The translations under genes and the position numbers were made by a program. Below are positions 5,516 through 9,653 of a stretch of DNA of 9,653 bases, in pieces. The stretch is from Hyphomicrobiales bacterium (GTDB taxonomy: Bacteria > Pseudomonadota > Alphaproteobacteria > Rhizobiales > Xanthobacteraceae): positions 1-9,653 of the forward strand of contig PLTE01000177.1 of NCBI GenBank assembly GCA_003164375.1. The letters run 5' to 3'. Position 1 is the first letter of the stretch; each line of letters begins with the position of its first letter. The notes beneath the pieces were generated by a model. It was not told the origin of the DNA, made no database searches, and was given only the letters and a program-made list of their open reading frames with translations.

Positions 5516-5809
5516 ATGCCGAAAGCCTATTGGGTGACCTGCTATCGCGCCATCTCGGACCCGCAAAAAGTCGCGGCCTATGCCAAGCTTGCCCCGCTCG
5601 CGATCGCGCCGTTCGGCGGCCGCTATCTGGCGCGCGCCACGGCGACGGCAGCTTACGAGGCCGGCCAGAAGGAGCGCATCGTGATGTCGGAATTCCCGAG
5701 CGTCGAGAAAGCCATCGCCGCTTACGAATGCCCGGCCTACCAGGAAGCGCTCAAGGCGCTCGGCAACGGTGCGGTGCGCGACATCCGCATCGTCGAAGGA
5801 TTGGAGTAA
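5516..5809 (+). CDS. DUF1330 protein, second of a tandem pair
   Basis: A 97-aa paralogue of the preceding gene, with the same length and no indels. Conserved blocks are KAYWVTCY, YAKLAPLAIAPFGGRYLAR (22-40), RIVMSEFPSVEKA (54-66), YQEALKALGN and RDIRIVEGL. Differences cluster in surface-like positions and around residues 8-20; C9 and C72 are found only here. GGAG (5503-5506) lies 9 nt before the ATG and, unlike its neighbour's, is not in an obvious hairpin, so the two copies may be translated under different control. The function is unknown; homodimers or a heterodimer of the two products are possible given the fold. Confidence 0.9.
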   Translation: MPKAYWVTCYRAISDPQKVAAYAKLAPLAIAPFGGRYLARATATAAYEAGQKERIVMSEFPSVEKAIAAYECPAYQEALKALGNGAVRDIRIVEGLE

Positions 5810-5834
5810 CCACCCGGCCGGGCCACGCTCGAGC

Positions 5835-5850
5835 GCGATTGCAAAATCGC
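5835..5850 (+). terminator. Possible 3' hairpin after the DUF1330 pair
   Basis: GCGATT (5835-5840) and AATCGC (5845-5850) form a perfect 6-bp stem closed by a GCAA (GNRA-type) tetraloop, 25 nt past the stop. There is no following T-run, so it is a transcript-end structure at best, not a clear intrinsic terminator. Confidence 0.3.
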
Positions 5851-6001
5851 CCCAACGCCACTATGTAGACGCCATTCGCGATTTAGCCTGCCTTGCCGTC
5901 TCGCCCGAAACGTCCGATCCGATACGATCGAGCGCCATAAGATGCCGGAGCCAAATACTCCAGCGGGCCTTTCCCAAGACCACGCAAATCCGGATTGAAG
6001 A

Positions 6002-6044
6002 CCGTGCGAATGGTTCGCACGGCCCCCAAAACGCATGATGCGTT
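6002..6044 (+). promoter_or_regulatory. Two consecutive hairpins in the cold-shock gene leader
   Basis: Hairpin 1: CCGTGCGAA (6002-6010) and TTCGCACGG (6014-6022), a perfect 9-bp stem with loop TGG. Hairpin 2: AACGCAT (6030-6036) and ATGCGTT (6038-6044), a perfect 7-bp palindrome around one G. The Shine-Dalgarno AGGAGGG begins about 6 nt later. The gene-free stretch upstream (5810-6061) allows a long leader, as in cspA-type mRNAs whose leaders fold in a temperature-dependent way. Neither hairpin is followed by a T-run, so they do not look like terminators. Confidence 0.55.
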
Positions 6045-6061
6045 GCAAAAGGAGGGCCATG

Positions 6062-6271
6062 ATGGCTCAAGGTACCGTCAAGTTTTTTAACGCCCAGAAG
6101 GGTTACGGCTTCATCGTCCAGGACGCCGGCGGCCCGGATGTGTTCGTTCACATCTCCGCAGTCGAGCGCGCCGGCATGAGCGGCCTCGCCGAGGGCCAGA
6201 AGCTTCGTTTCGACATCGAAGCCGACCGGCGCAGCGGCAAGTCGTCCGCGACCAACCTGCAAGCGGCGTAA
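6062..6271 (+). CDS. CspA-family cold-shock protein
   Basis: A 69-aa OB-fold protein that binds single-stranded RNA and DNA and melts RNA structure in the cytoplasm. It begins MAQGTVKFFNAQKGYGFI; RNP1 is KGYGFI (13-18) and RNP2 is VFVHI (27-31). Aromatic F8, F9, Y15, F17, F28 and H30 supply the nucleic-acid face. Its length is standard. The start at 6062 matches family homology and leaves 5 nt after GGAGGG (6051-6056); the ATG directly before it (6059) is too close to that site. It is monocistronic by appearance: a long structured leader lies upstream and an intrinsic terminator immediately downstream. Whether it is cold-induced or constitutive cannot be told from sequence. Confidence 0.96.
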   Translation: MAQGTVKFFNAQKGYGFIVQDAGGPDVFVHISAVERAGMSGLAEGQKLRFDIEADRRSGKSSATNLQAA

Positions 6272-6286
6272 TTGACGGCATAAATG

Positions 6287-6323
6287 AAGCGCCGGCGTCA
6301 TAATGGCGCCGGCGTTATTATTT
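6287..6323 (+). terminator. Intrinsic terminator of the cold-shock gene
   Basis: CGCCGGCGTCA (6290-6300) pairs with TGGCGCCGGCG (6304-6314) over 11 bp, with one G-T wobble and a TAA loop, followed by TTATTATTT. It starts 18 nt after the stop codon. This is the clearest Rho-independent terminator in the window. Confidence 0.85.
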
Positions 6324-6324
6324 A

Positions 6325-6373
6325 GAGCATGATCTCTAGAGGTGGGAACCGGTCTTCGAAAGAGATCATGCTC
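6325..6373. repeat. Dispersed palindromic repeat, copy 3, with duplicated right arm
   Basis: GAGCATGATCTCT (6325-6337) and AGAGATCATGCTC (6361-6373) are perfect 13-bp arms around a core containing GTGGGAACCGG, the best-preserved copy in the window. An extra copy of the outer right arm, GATCATGCTC, follows at 6389-6398, so the left arm has two possible partners. The element begins directly after the cold-shock terminator and ends 45 bp before the 81-aa gene. Confidence 0.85.
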
Positions 6374-6418
6374 AAACCGACTCCTGCGGATCATGCTCGG
6401 ACAACAAGGAGAACAACA

Positions 6419-6664
6419 ATGCCGAGAAAACCCGGACTGAATTCGGAGTTCGTCATGTTCGACGTGCTCTATGAAGACGGCACGCAGCGCTCCAACCGTA
6501 AGGTGCCGCGCGCGCTCGTCGGCGGCATCGATGGCGACAAGCCCGCGCACGGCTTTCTGATCGAACAGGACCGCGACATCGCCGAAAAATCCGGCCGGCC
6601 GCCGATCCCTATCAAGAGCATCAGCCGCTCCGGCGCGAAGAAGAAAGCGCAAGCCTACTCGTAA
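6419..6664 (+). CDS. Small conserved-looking hypothetical protein (81 aa)
   Basis: An 81-aa basic, soluble protein beginning MPRKPGLNSEFVMFDVLYED. Notable segments are the central GGIDGDKPAHGFLIEQDRDI (35-54), then AEKSGRPP and a lysine-rich tail (KSISRSGAKKKAQ). No named domain is recognised; I recall similar small proteins of unknown function in Bradyrhizobium relatives but cannot confirm this. There is no signal peptide or membrane helix. The basic ends could suit nucleic-acid or ribosome contact, which is speculation. GGAG (6408-6411) lies 7 nt before the ATG. CTCCT at 6381-6385 could pair with AGGAG of that site. It converges on the DUF4112 gene with 20 bp between stops, across a perfect 7-bp hairpin. 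Confidence 0.75.
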   Translation: MPRKPGLNSEFVMFDVLYEDGTQRSNRKVPRALVGGIDGDKPAHGFLIEQDRDIAEKSGRPPIPIKSISRSGAKKKAQAYS

Positions 6665-6665
6665 C

Positions 6666-6686
6666 AAGCCTGCGCGTGTCAGGCTT
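6666..6686. terminator. Hairpin between convergent stops
   Basis: AAGCCTG (6666-6672) and CAGGCTT (6680-6686) form a perfect 7-bp stem with a 7-nt loop between the 81-aa gene and the DUF4112 gene; it includes two bases of the latter's stop codon. The position suits a bidirectional terminator, but neither strand has a strong T-run. Confidence 0.4.
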
Positions 6687-7107
6687 AGACGCGGCCGCGT
6701 GCGAAATGCTCCCGGAGCAGCGCAACATTCCGGCGATTGGCGCGAAAGAACACGTCGAACGCATCGCCGGCAAACGGCACGGCGCCCGCGGTGCCTTCGA
6801 GTAAGACATTGGCGAGCATACGGGCAAACAGCAGCCGCGGCACGCCGAGCCGATAGGCCTCGTAGAGCAGATAACACGAAAGCGCCGACGCCGCGGCATC
6901 GCCGATGCCAGGCACAAGGCGCAATAGCGACTCCACGCCGAAACGCACATTAGTGCCCGGCAGGATGAAGGCTGTGTCGAACAAAGTGGCGAGGCGATCG
7001 AGCCGGTCGAGCGCGGCGCGGCGGGTTGTCGCATCGTATGGCCCGGCGCCGGCAAAACCGAAACCGCCGAACCCGGAGCTAAATCCGCCACTGCGTGAGA
7101 AGTTCAT
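6685..7107 (-). CDS. DUF4112 family membrane-associated protein
   Basis: A 140-aa protein. A Gly/Phe/Ser-rich N-terminus (residues 4-22, SRSGGFSSGFGGFGFAGAG) precedes the DUF4112 domain. Hallmarks are ILPGTNVRFGVESLLRLVPG (48-67), IGDAAASALSCYLLYEAYRL (68-87), the MLANVLLEGTAGAVPFAGDA stretch (97-116) and FRANRRNVALL (121-131). The two hydrophobic stretches at about 66-82 and 96-112 each end in a GD-containing turn and probably embed in the inner membrane. The function of the family is unknown. The ATG at 7107 is chosen because homology and sensible composition begin there; a longer in-frame extension to 7242 looks like spacer. The Shine-Dalgarno is weak (GGACGG). It is divergent from the RidA-superfamily gene across 137 bp. 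Confidence 0.85.
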   Translation of the reverse strand: MNFSRSGGFSSGFGGFGFAGAGPYDATTRRAALDRLDRLATLFDTAFILPGTNVRFGVESLLRLVPGIGDAAASALSCYLLYEAYRLGVPRLLFARMLANVLLEGTAGAVPFAGDAFDVFFRANRRNVALLREHFARGRV

Positions 7108-7244
7108 CGCGTCCGTCCATCTGCCCCTTTGCCGAAGGTGGGAGCGCGGCGGCCAAGTGCAAGAGCCGGGCAAGAAATGATGCCGGCCTGCCCAAATGGC
7201 GCTAGTCTCTCGCTCCCGCCACTGCCAATTTCGCGGAGCCATTC

Positions 7245-7658
7245 ATGTCTGCAACCCAGCCGCAAATCCAAATCCTCAATCCTGAAACCCTCGGCAAGCC
7301 GCTCGGGCAATACTCCCAGATGACCCGGGTGAAAGCCTCGGAGTTTCTGTTCATCGCCGGCCAGGTCGGCGCCGACAAGGACGGCAAGGGGGCGGCTGAT
7401 TTCGACGCGCAATGCGGTCTCGTCTTCGCCAATATCGGCGCGGCGCTTGCCTCGCAGGGTGCGAGCTTCGCCAATATCGTCGAGTTCACGACCTACCTCA
7501 TACACTCGCAGGACATTGCGAAATTCATGGCCTACCGCATCCGCGAATTTCCAAAACTGTTCAAAGACGGCGCTTATCCGCCCAACACGCTGCTGGTCAT
7601 CGATCGCCTCGTCCAGGAGCAGTTTTTGATCGAAGTAAGCGCGGTCGCGGCGCTGTAG
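7245..7658 (+). CDS. RidA-superfamily (YjgF/UK114) protein lacking the catalytic Arg
   Basis: A 137-aa protein with the chorismate-mutase-like trimeric Rid fold. Visible blocks are KPLGQYSQMTRV (18-29), EFLFIAGQVGADKDG (33-47), ANIGAALASQGASFANIVEF (62-81) and EQFLIEVSAVAAL (125-137). True RidA enzymes hydrolyse reactive enamines/imines such as 2-aminoacrylate. Aligned by eye to E. coli RidA, the essential R105 (FPARS) is N114 here (YPPNT) and E120 is S132 (IEVSAV), while Y17 is kept as Y23. It therefore belongs to a Rid subgroup without that arginine, and a 2-aminoacrylate deaminase role is unlikely; the true role is unknown. GGAG (7235-7238) lies 6 nt before the ATG. The stop is 3 bp from the convergent PEBP gene. 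Confidence 0.9.
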   Translation: MSATQPQIQILNPETLGKPLGQYSQMTRVKASEFLFIAGQVGADKDGKGAADFDAQCGLVFANIGAALASQGASFANIVEFTTYLIHSQDIAKFMAYRIREFPKLFKDGAYPPNTLLVIDRLVQEQFLIEVSAVAAL

Positions 7659-7661
7659 AAT

Positions 7662-8072
7662 TCATCGCTCCGGAAATTTCCGCCGCGCCGTGGTGGCAGC
7701 CAACAGCGCGCCGTCCGTCGCGAACGCCTTGACGGTAAACTCGTAAGTGTGGACTTCGCCCGGCGGTGGTGCGGGACCGATAAAGCCCGATGCGAATGCG
7801 TCGCACGGCACCTCGGTCTGGCCCCGGTAACCGACCGTGCCGCCGCCGTGATTGAAGGCGGGCTTGTCGAGATCCCGCATCGCGAATTGCAGCGTCGTCG
7901 TGCCGCGCGGCACGTCATTGAGTTGAAAGGCTGGCGAGCCTGTACACCACGAGAAGGCCACTGAAAACGCAAAAGCCTTCGACGCACCGAGGCCCAGAGC
8001 GACGACGACGATGCCGAATGCCGCGGCAAGTCGGAAGAAGCGCGTGGCGATCAAATTTTGTGTTTCGACCAT
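7662..8072 (-). CDS. Secreted short PEBP (YbhB/YbcL, Raf-kinase-inhibitor-like) protein
   Basis: A 136-aa precursor with a signal peptide: R11-R14, a hydrophobic core at 15-30, and probable cleavage after SKAFA (A35). The mature part of about 101 residues is a shortened phosphatidylethanolamine-binding fold. Family marks are PRGTTTLQFAMRDLDKPAFN (55-74, the DxDxP motif with D67, D69, P71), HGGGTVGY (75-82), GPAPPPGEVHTYEFTVKAFA (99-118) and the end RRKF. C43 and C90 could form a disulfide in the periplasm. The ligand-pocket histidine (H75) and the HxY at H108-Y110 are present. The ligand and role are unknown. CGGAG (8079-8083) is well placed before the ATG. It overlaps nothing but ends 3 bp from the RidA-like gene. 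Confidence 0.85.
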   Translation of the reverse strand: MVETQNLIATRFFRLAAAFGIVVVALGLGASKAFAFSVAFSWCTGSPAFQLNDVPRGTTTLQFAMRDLDKPAFNHGGGTVGYRGQTEVPCDAFASGFIGPAPPPGEVHTYEFTVKAFATDGALLAATTARRKFPER

Positions 8073-8185
8073 TTCGGCTCCGAGAAAGCATAATAGCGAA
8101 ATCCGCCCGGATGTTTAGCCCGGTTCGGCAAAACGGCTGGCGGTAAGTCGAAGTCGCGGGCGGCAACGTAATGACACGTTGGAGA

Positions 8186-8602
8186 TCAATTAAGCCCGAG
8201 GCCTTCACGGATCGCGGCGACGAAGCGCGCGAAAGTCGCGATGTCGCCGCGGCGGGACGGGCCGAAACCCCAGACCGGCTTCGGCCAGAGCGGATCGCCC
8301 TTGCGCCGCGCGACGATGTGGACGTGAAGCTGCGGCACGATATTGCCGATCGCGGCGATATTGAGCTTGTCGCACTGGGTGAGGAGTTTGAGCGCGCGCG
8401 AAGCCGAGGCGACCTCGGTCATCAATCGCGCCGCGTCGTCGCCAAGATCGGTGACCTCGGACGCGCCTAAGCGCCGCGGCACCAGAATGAGCCACGGATA
8501 GTCGGCATCGTTGATCGCCAGCACGCGCGATAAAGCGAGATCGCCGACCGGCGCCGTGTCGTTCGCAAGCTGAGGATGGAGCGACCAGTTCGCCTCGGAC
8601 AT
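8186..8602 (-). CDS. HIT-domain protein (nucleotide hydrolase family)
   Basis: A 138-aa cytoplasmic histidine-triad protein. The HIT motif is QLHVHIVAR (91-99), with Q91 in place of the first histidine and H93 and H95 retained; H95 is the expected nucleophile. The flanks KLNIAAIGNIVP (79-90) and GDPLWPKPVWG (102-112) are typical of the alphaproteobacterial diadenosine-polyphosphate-hydrolase-like HIT group, where the Q-x-H-x-H form is, as I recall, normal. The N-terminal DLALSRVLAINDADYPWLIL and VPRR (43) complete the fold. The substrate is probably a nucleotide phosphate or phosphoramidate; that is inference. The ATG follows the upstream gene's TAG with no intervening base, and no Shine-Dalgarno is evident, so translation is probably coupled to the transglycosylase. 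Confidence 0.9.
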   Translation of the reverse strand: MSEANWSLHPQLANDTAPVGDLALSRVLAINDADYPWLILVPRRLGASEVTDLGDDAARLMTEVASASRALKLLTQCDKLNIAAIGNIVPQLHVHIVARRKGDPLWPKPVWGFGPSRRGDIATFARFVAAIREGLGLN

Positions 8603-9442
8603 CTAGGGATGGCCGCCGAGTTGCTCAGCGAACAGCACCAGCGTCTTGCGATAGACCTCCGAGTGATTCCATTCGCGCATCGCGTCGAAATTCGCGGTGC
8701 CTTCGCGATAAGGCTGCCCCGGCTGCCAGCCATTGGTGTGGAGAAGGTTCGCCGTCGAGGCCAGCACGTCCGGCACCGAGTGGCGCAGATCGACGCGGCC
8801 GTCGTGGTCATAGTCGACGCCGTATTTAATATAGGACGACGGCAGAAATTGGGTCTGGCCGATCTCGCCCGCATAGGCGCCGACCAAATCCCGTAACGGC
8901 AGATCGCCGCGCTGCAAAATCTTCAGCGCCGCGATCAATTCACCCTGGAACAGGTCGGTGCGCCGGCAATCCCAGGCGAGCGTGGAGAGCGTGCGGATCA
9001 CCGGCAGCTTGCCCATGTCGCCGGTGCCGTTGTCGGTCTCCATGGTCCAAATCGCCATGATGAGTTCGCGCGGCACGCCGAACTGATGCTCGATGCGCGA
9101 CAGGAGGTCGGCATCTTGCGCCATCAGCTTTTTCGCGCGGTTGATGCGCGCCGGGATGACCCGAGTGCGCGCATACTCCTCGAAACTCTTGGAGTGGAAC
9201 ATGCCGTGCTGGCGGCGGTCGAAGGCGAGCACCGTCTGGTCGGGCGAAAGCCCGGCAAACGCCGTGTTGATGGTCTGCTGGCTGACACCCGCCGCCAGCG
9301 CATCCTTCTGCATCTGGGCGAGGAAGCACTCGTAACTGCCGCCGCATTGCGCGGCGGATGCCGGCGCGGCGAGCGCCAGCACGGCGGCTGCAAGCGCAAA
9401 CATGAAGGCCATCATGCGGATAAACCTAAAACGCGCGCTCAC
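8603..9442 (-). CDS. Lytic murein transglycosylase, MltB family (SLT_2), no PG-binding domain
   Basis: A 279-aa exported enzyme that cleaves the MurNAc-GlcNAc bond of peptidoglycan to form 1,6-anhydro-MurNAc ends. The signal peptide has arginines at 4, 6 and 9, a hydrophobic core at about 11-27, and AxA cleavage around residues 28-30. Catalytic Glu is E135 in AIWTMETDNG (130-139). Other MltB marks are YAGEIGQTQFLPSSYIKYGV (190-209), DYDHDGRVDL (210-219) and ANLLHTNGW (231-239). The protein stops after the catalytic domain, lacking the C-terminal peptidoglycan-binding domain of longer paralogues. There is no lipobox, so it is periplasmic and soluble rather than a lipoprotein. The start is a GTG at 9442 with a weak upstream site; the ATG at 9415 is an alternative that still keeps a signal peptide. 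It lies 94 bp after rpoD and is fused stop-to-start with the HIT gene. Confidence 0.93.
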   Translation of the reverse strand: MSARFRFIRMMAFMFALAAAVLALAAPASAAQCGGSYECFLAQMQKDALAAGVSQQTINTAFAGLSPDQTVLAFDRRQHGMFHSKSFEEYARTRVIPARINRAKKLMAQDADLLSRIEHQFGVPRELIMAIWTMETDNGTGDMGKLPVIRTLSTLAWDCRRTDLFQGELIAALKILQRGDLPLRDLVGAYAGEIGQTQFLPSSYIKYGVDYDHDGRVDLRHSVPDVLASTANLLHTNGWQPGQPYREGTANFDAMREWNHSEVYRKTLVLFAEQLGGHP

Positions 9443-9512
9443 CTCAGGATGACGAAATAGCGATAACGCAGCGTTGAATCAGACGTCACCGCTCAAGAGC
9501 GCAGTCTCCCTT

Positions 9513-9529
9513 CCCCCCTACCGCGGGGG
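9513..9529 (-). terminator. Possible stem-loop after rpoD
   Basis: On the minus strand CCCCC, then GCGGTA, then GGGGG form a 5-6-bp all-GC stem 7 nt past the rpoD stop. No T-run follows, so it may be only a 3'-end or attenuating structure before the transglycosylase gene. Confidence 0.3.
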
Positions 9530-9536
9530 CGGATGA

Positions 9537-9653
9537 TCAGTTGTCCAGGAAACTCCGCAGCTTCCGGCTTCGCGACGGATGCTTCAGCTTGCGCAGCGCC
9601 TTGGCCTCGATCTGACGGATACGCTCGCGGGTCACCGAGAACTGCTGGCCGAC
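9537..9653 (-). CDS. rpoD: Primary sigma factor RpoD, C-terminal end (cut by window edge)
   Basis: The last 38 codons of the housekeeping sigma-70 factor, which directs RNA polymerase to most promoters. The visible part is the end of region 4.2, the helix-turn-helix that reads the -35 box: VGQQFSVTRERIRQIEAKAL followed by RKLKHPSRSRKLRSFLDN and TGA. The R-E-R-I-R-Q-I-E-A-K-A-L recognition helix and the HPSRSRKLRSFLD tail are diagnostic of primary sigma factors rather than alternative ones. The rest lies outside the window. The transglycosylase and HIT genes follow on the same strand. Confidence 0.97.
   Translation of the reverse strand, partial: VGQQFSVTRERIRQIEAKALRKLKHPSRSRKLRSFLDN

Noticed and set aside
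6035..6061. Upstream in-frame start for the cold-shock protein
   Set aside because: It would translate the second hairpin and the Shine-Dalgarno itself; CspA homology starts at the ATG at 6062.
5861..6877. Minus-strand open frame of 338 codons, the longest uninterrupted frame over this stretch
   Set aside because: It runs antisense across the cold-shock gene, its terminator, a repeat and the 81-aa gene, and overlaps DUF4112 in another frame. It is Arg/Ala-rich with no recognisable domain. High GC explains the lack of stops.
8603..9442. Lipoprotein anchor at C33 of the transglycosylase
   Set aside because: The residues before C33 are A-A-Q, which do not fit a lipobox; an AxA signal peptidase I site lies just upstream.
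1..9653. CRISPR array, prophage, transposase, toxin-antitoxin, defence or biosynthetic cluster
   Set aside because: No regularly spaced repeats, no integrase or transposase motifs, and no matching gene pairs or cassettes were seen on either strand; also no tRNA or rRNA.

Overview
This GC-rich window reads as ordinary chromosome of an alphaproteobacterium of the order Hyphomicrobiales (Rhizobiales), most likely near Bradyrhizobium, Rhodopseudomonas or Pseudolabrys. The pointers are the 3' end of a housekeeping rpoD, the 5' end of clpB, a DUF3551 secreted peptide, a short PilZ protein, a DUF4112 protein, paired DUF1330 proteins, and a dispersed GCATGATC...GATCATGC palindrome of a type I remember from Bradyrhizobium-like genomes. 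Taxonomy is inferred from family content and recall; no search was run.

Layout. The left edge carries the N-terminal third of clpB (minus strand, cut just before Walker A). A divergent spacer with a palindromic repeat follows, then a MOSC-domain protein (plus). It converges with 3 bp between stops on an unrecognised beta-rich protein (minus). Next is an amidohydrolase-2 protein closely resembling gamma-resorcylate decarboxylase (minus), then a 323-bp spacer with an inverted repeat and a possible EcfG-type promoter. That spacer leads to a secreted DUF3551 peptide (plus), which converges on a single-domain cupin (minus). The middle holds plus-strand genes: a 55-aa one-helix membrane protein, a PilZ/coiled-coil protein, two tandem DUF1330 paralogues, a cold-shock protein with a structured leader and a clear terminator, and an 81-aa conserved-looking hypothetical. 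The right part holds a DUF4112 membrane protein (minus), a RidA-superfamily protein lacking the catalytic arginine (plus), a secreted short PEBP protein (minus), and a minus-strand run rpoD - lytic transglycosylase - HIT protein, the last two joined as TAG|ATG.

How it fits together. Most genes look like stand-alone accessory or housekeeping units rather than one pathway. Four convergent pairs are packed with 3-20 bp between stops, alternating with divergent spacers that hold the regulatory DNA and repeats. The plausible co-transcribed groups are PilZ + two DUF1330 genes, and transglycosylase + HIT. I see no phage, transposase, CRISPR array, tRNA or defence system, and nothing that amounts to a clearly new system.

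The most interesting items are post-transcriptional. An 8-bp hairpin covers the whole Shine-Dalgarno of the first DUF1330 gene, two perfect hairpins sit in the cold-shock leader, and a palindromic repeat upstream of the 81-aa gene has a duplicated right arm that could form alternative stems. On the protein side, the RidA homologue has lost both main catalytic residues, whereas the decarboxylase-like amidohydrolase keeps its whole metal site.
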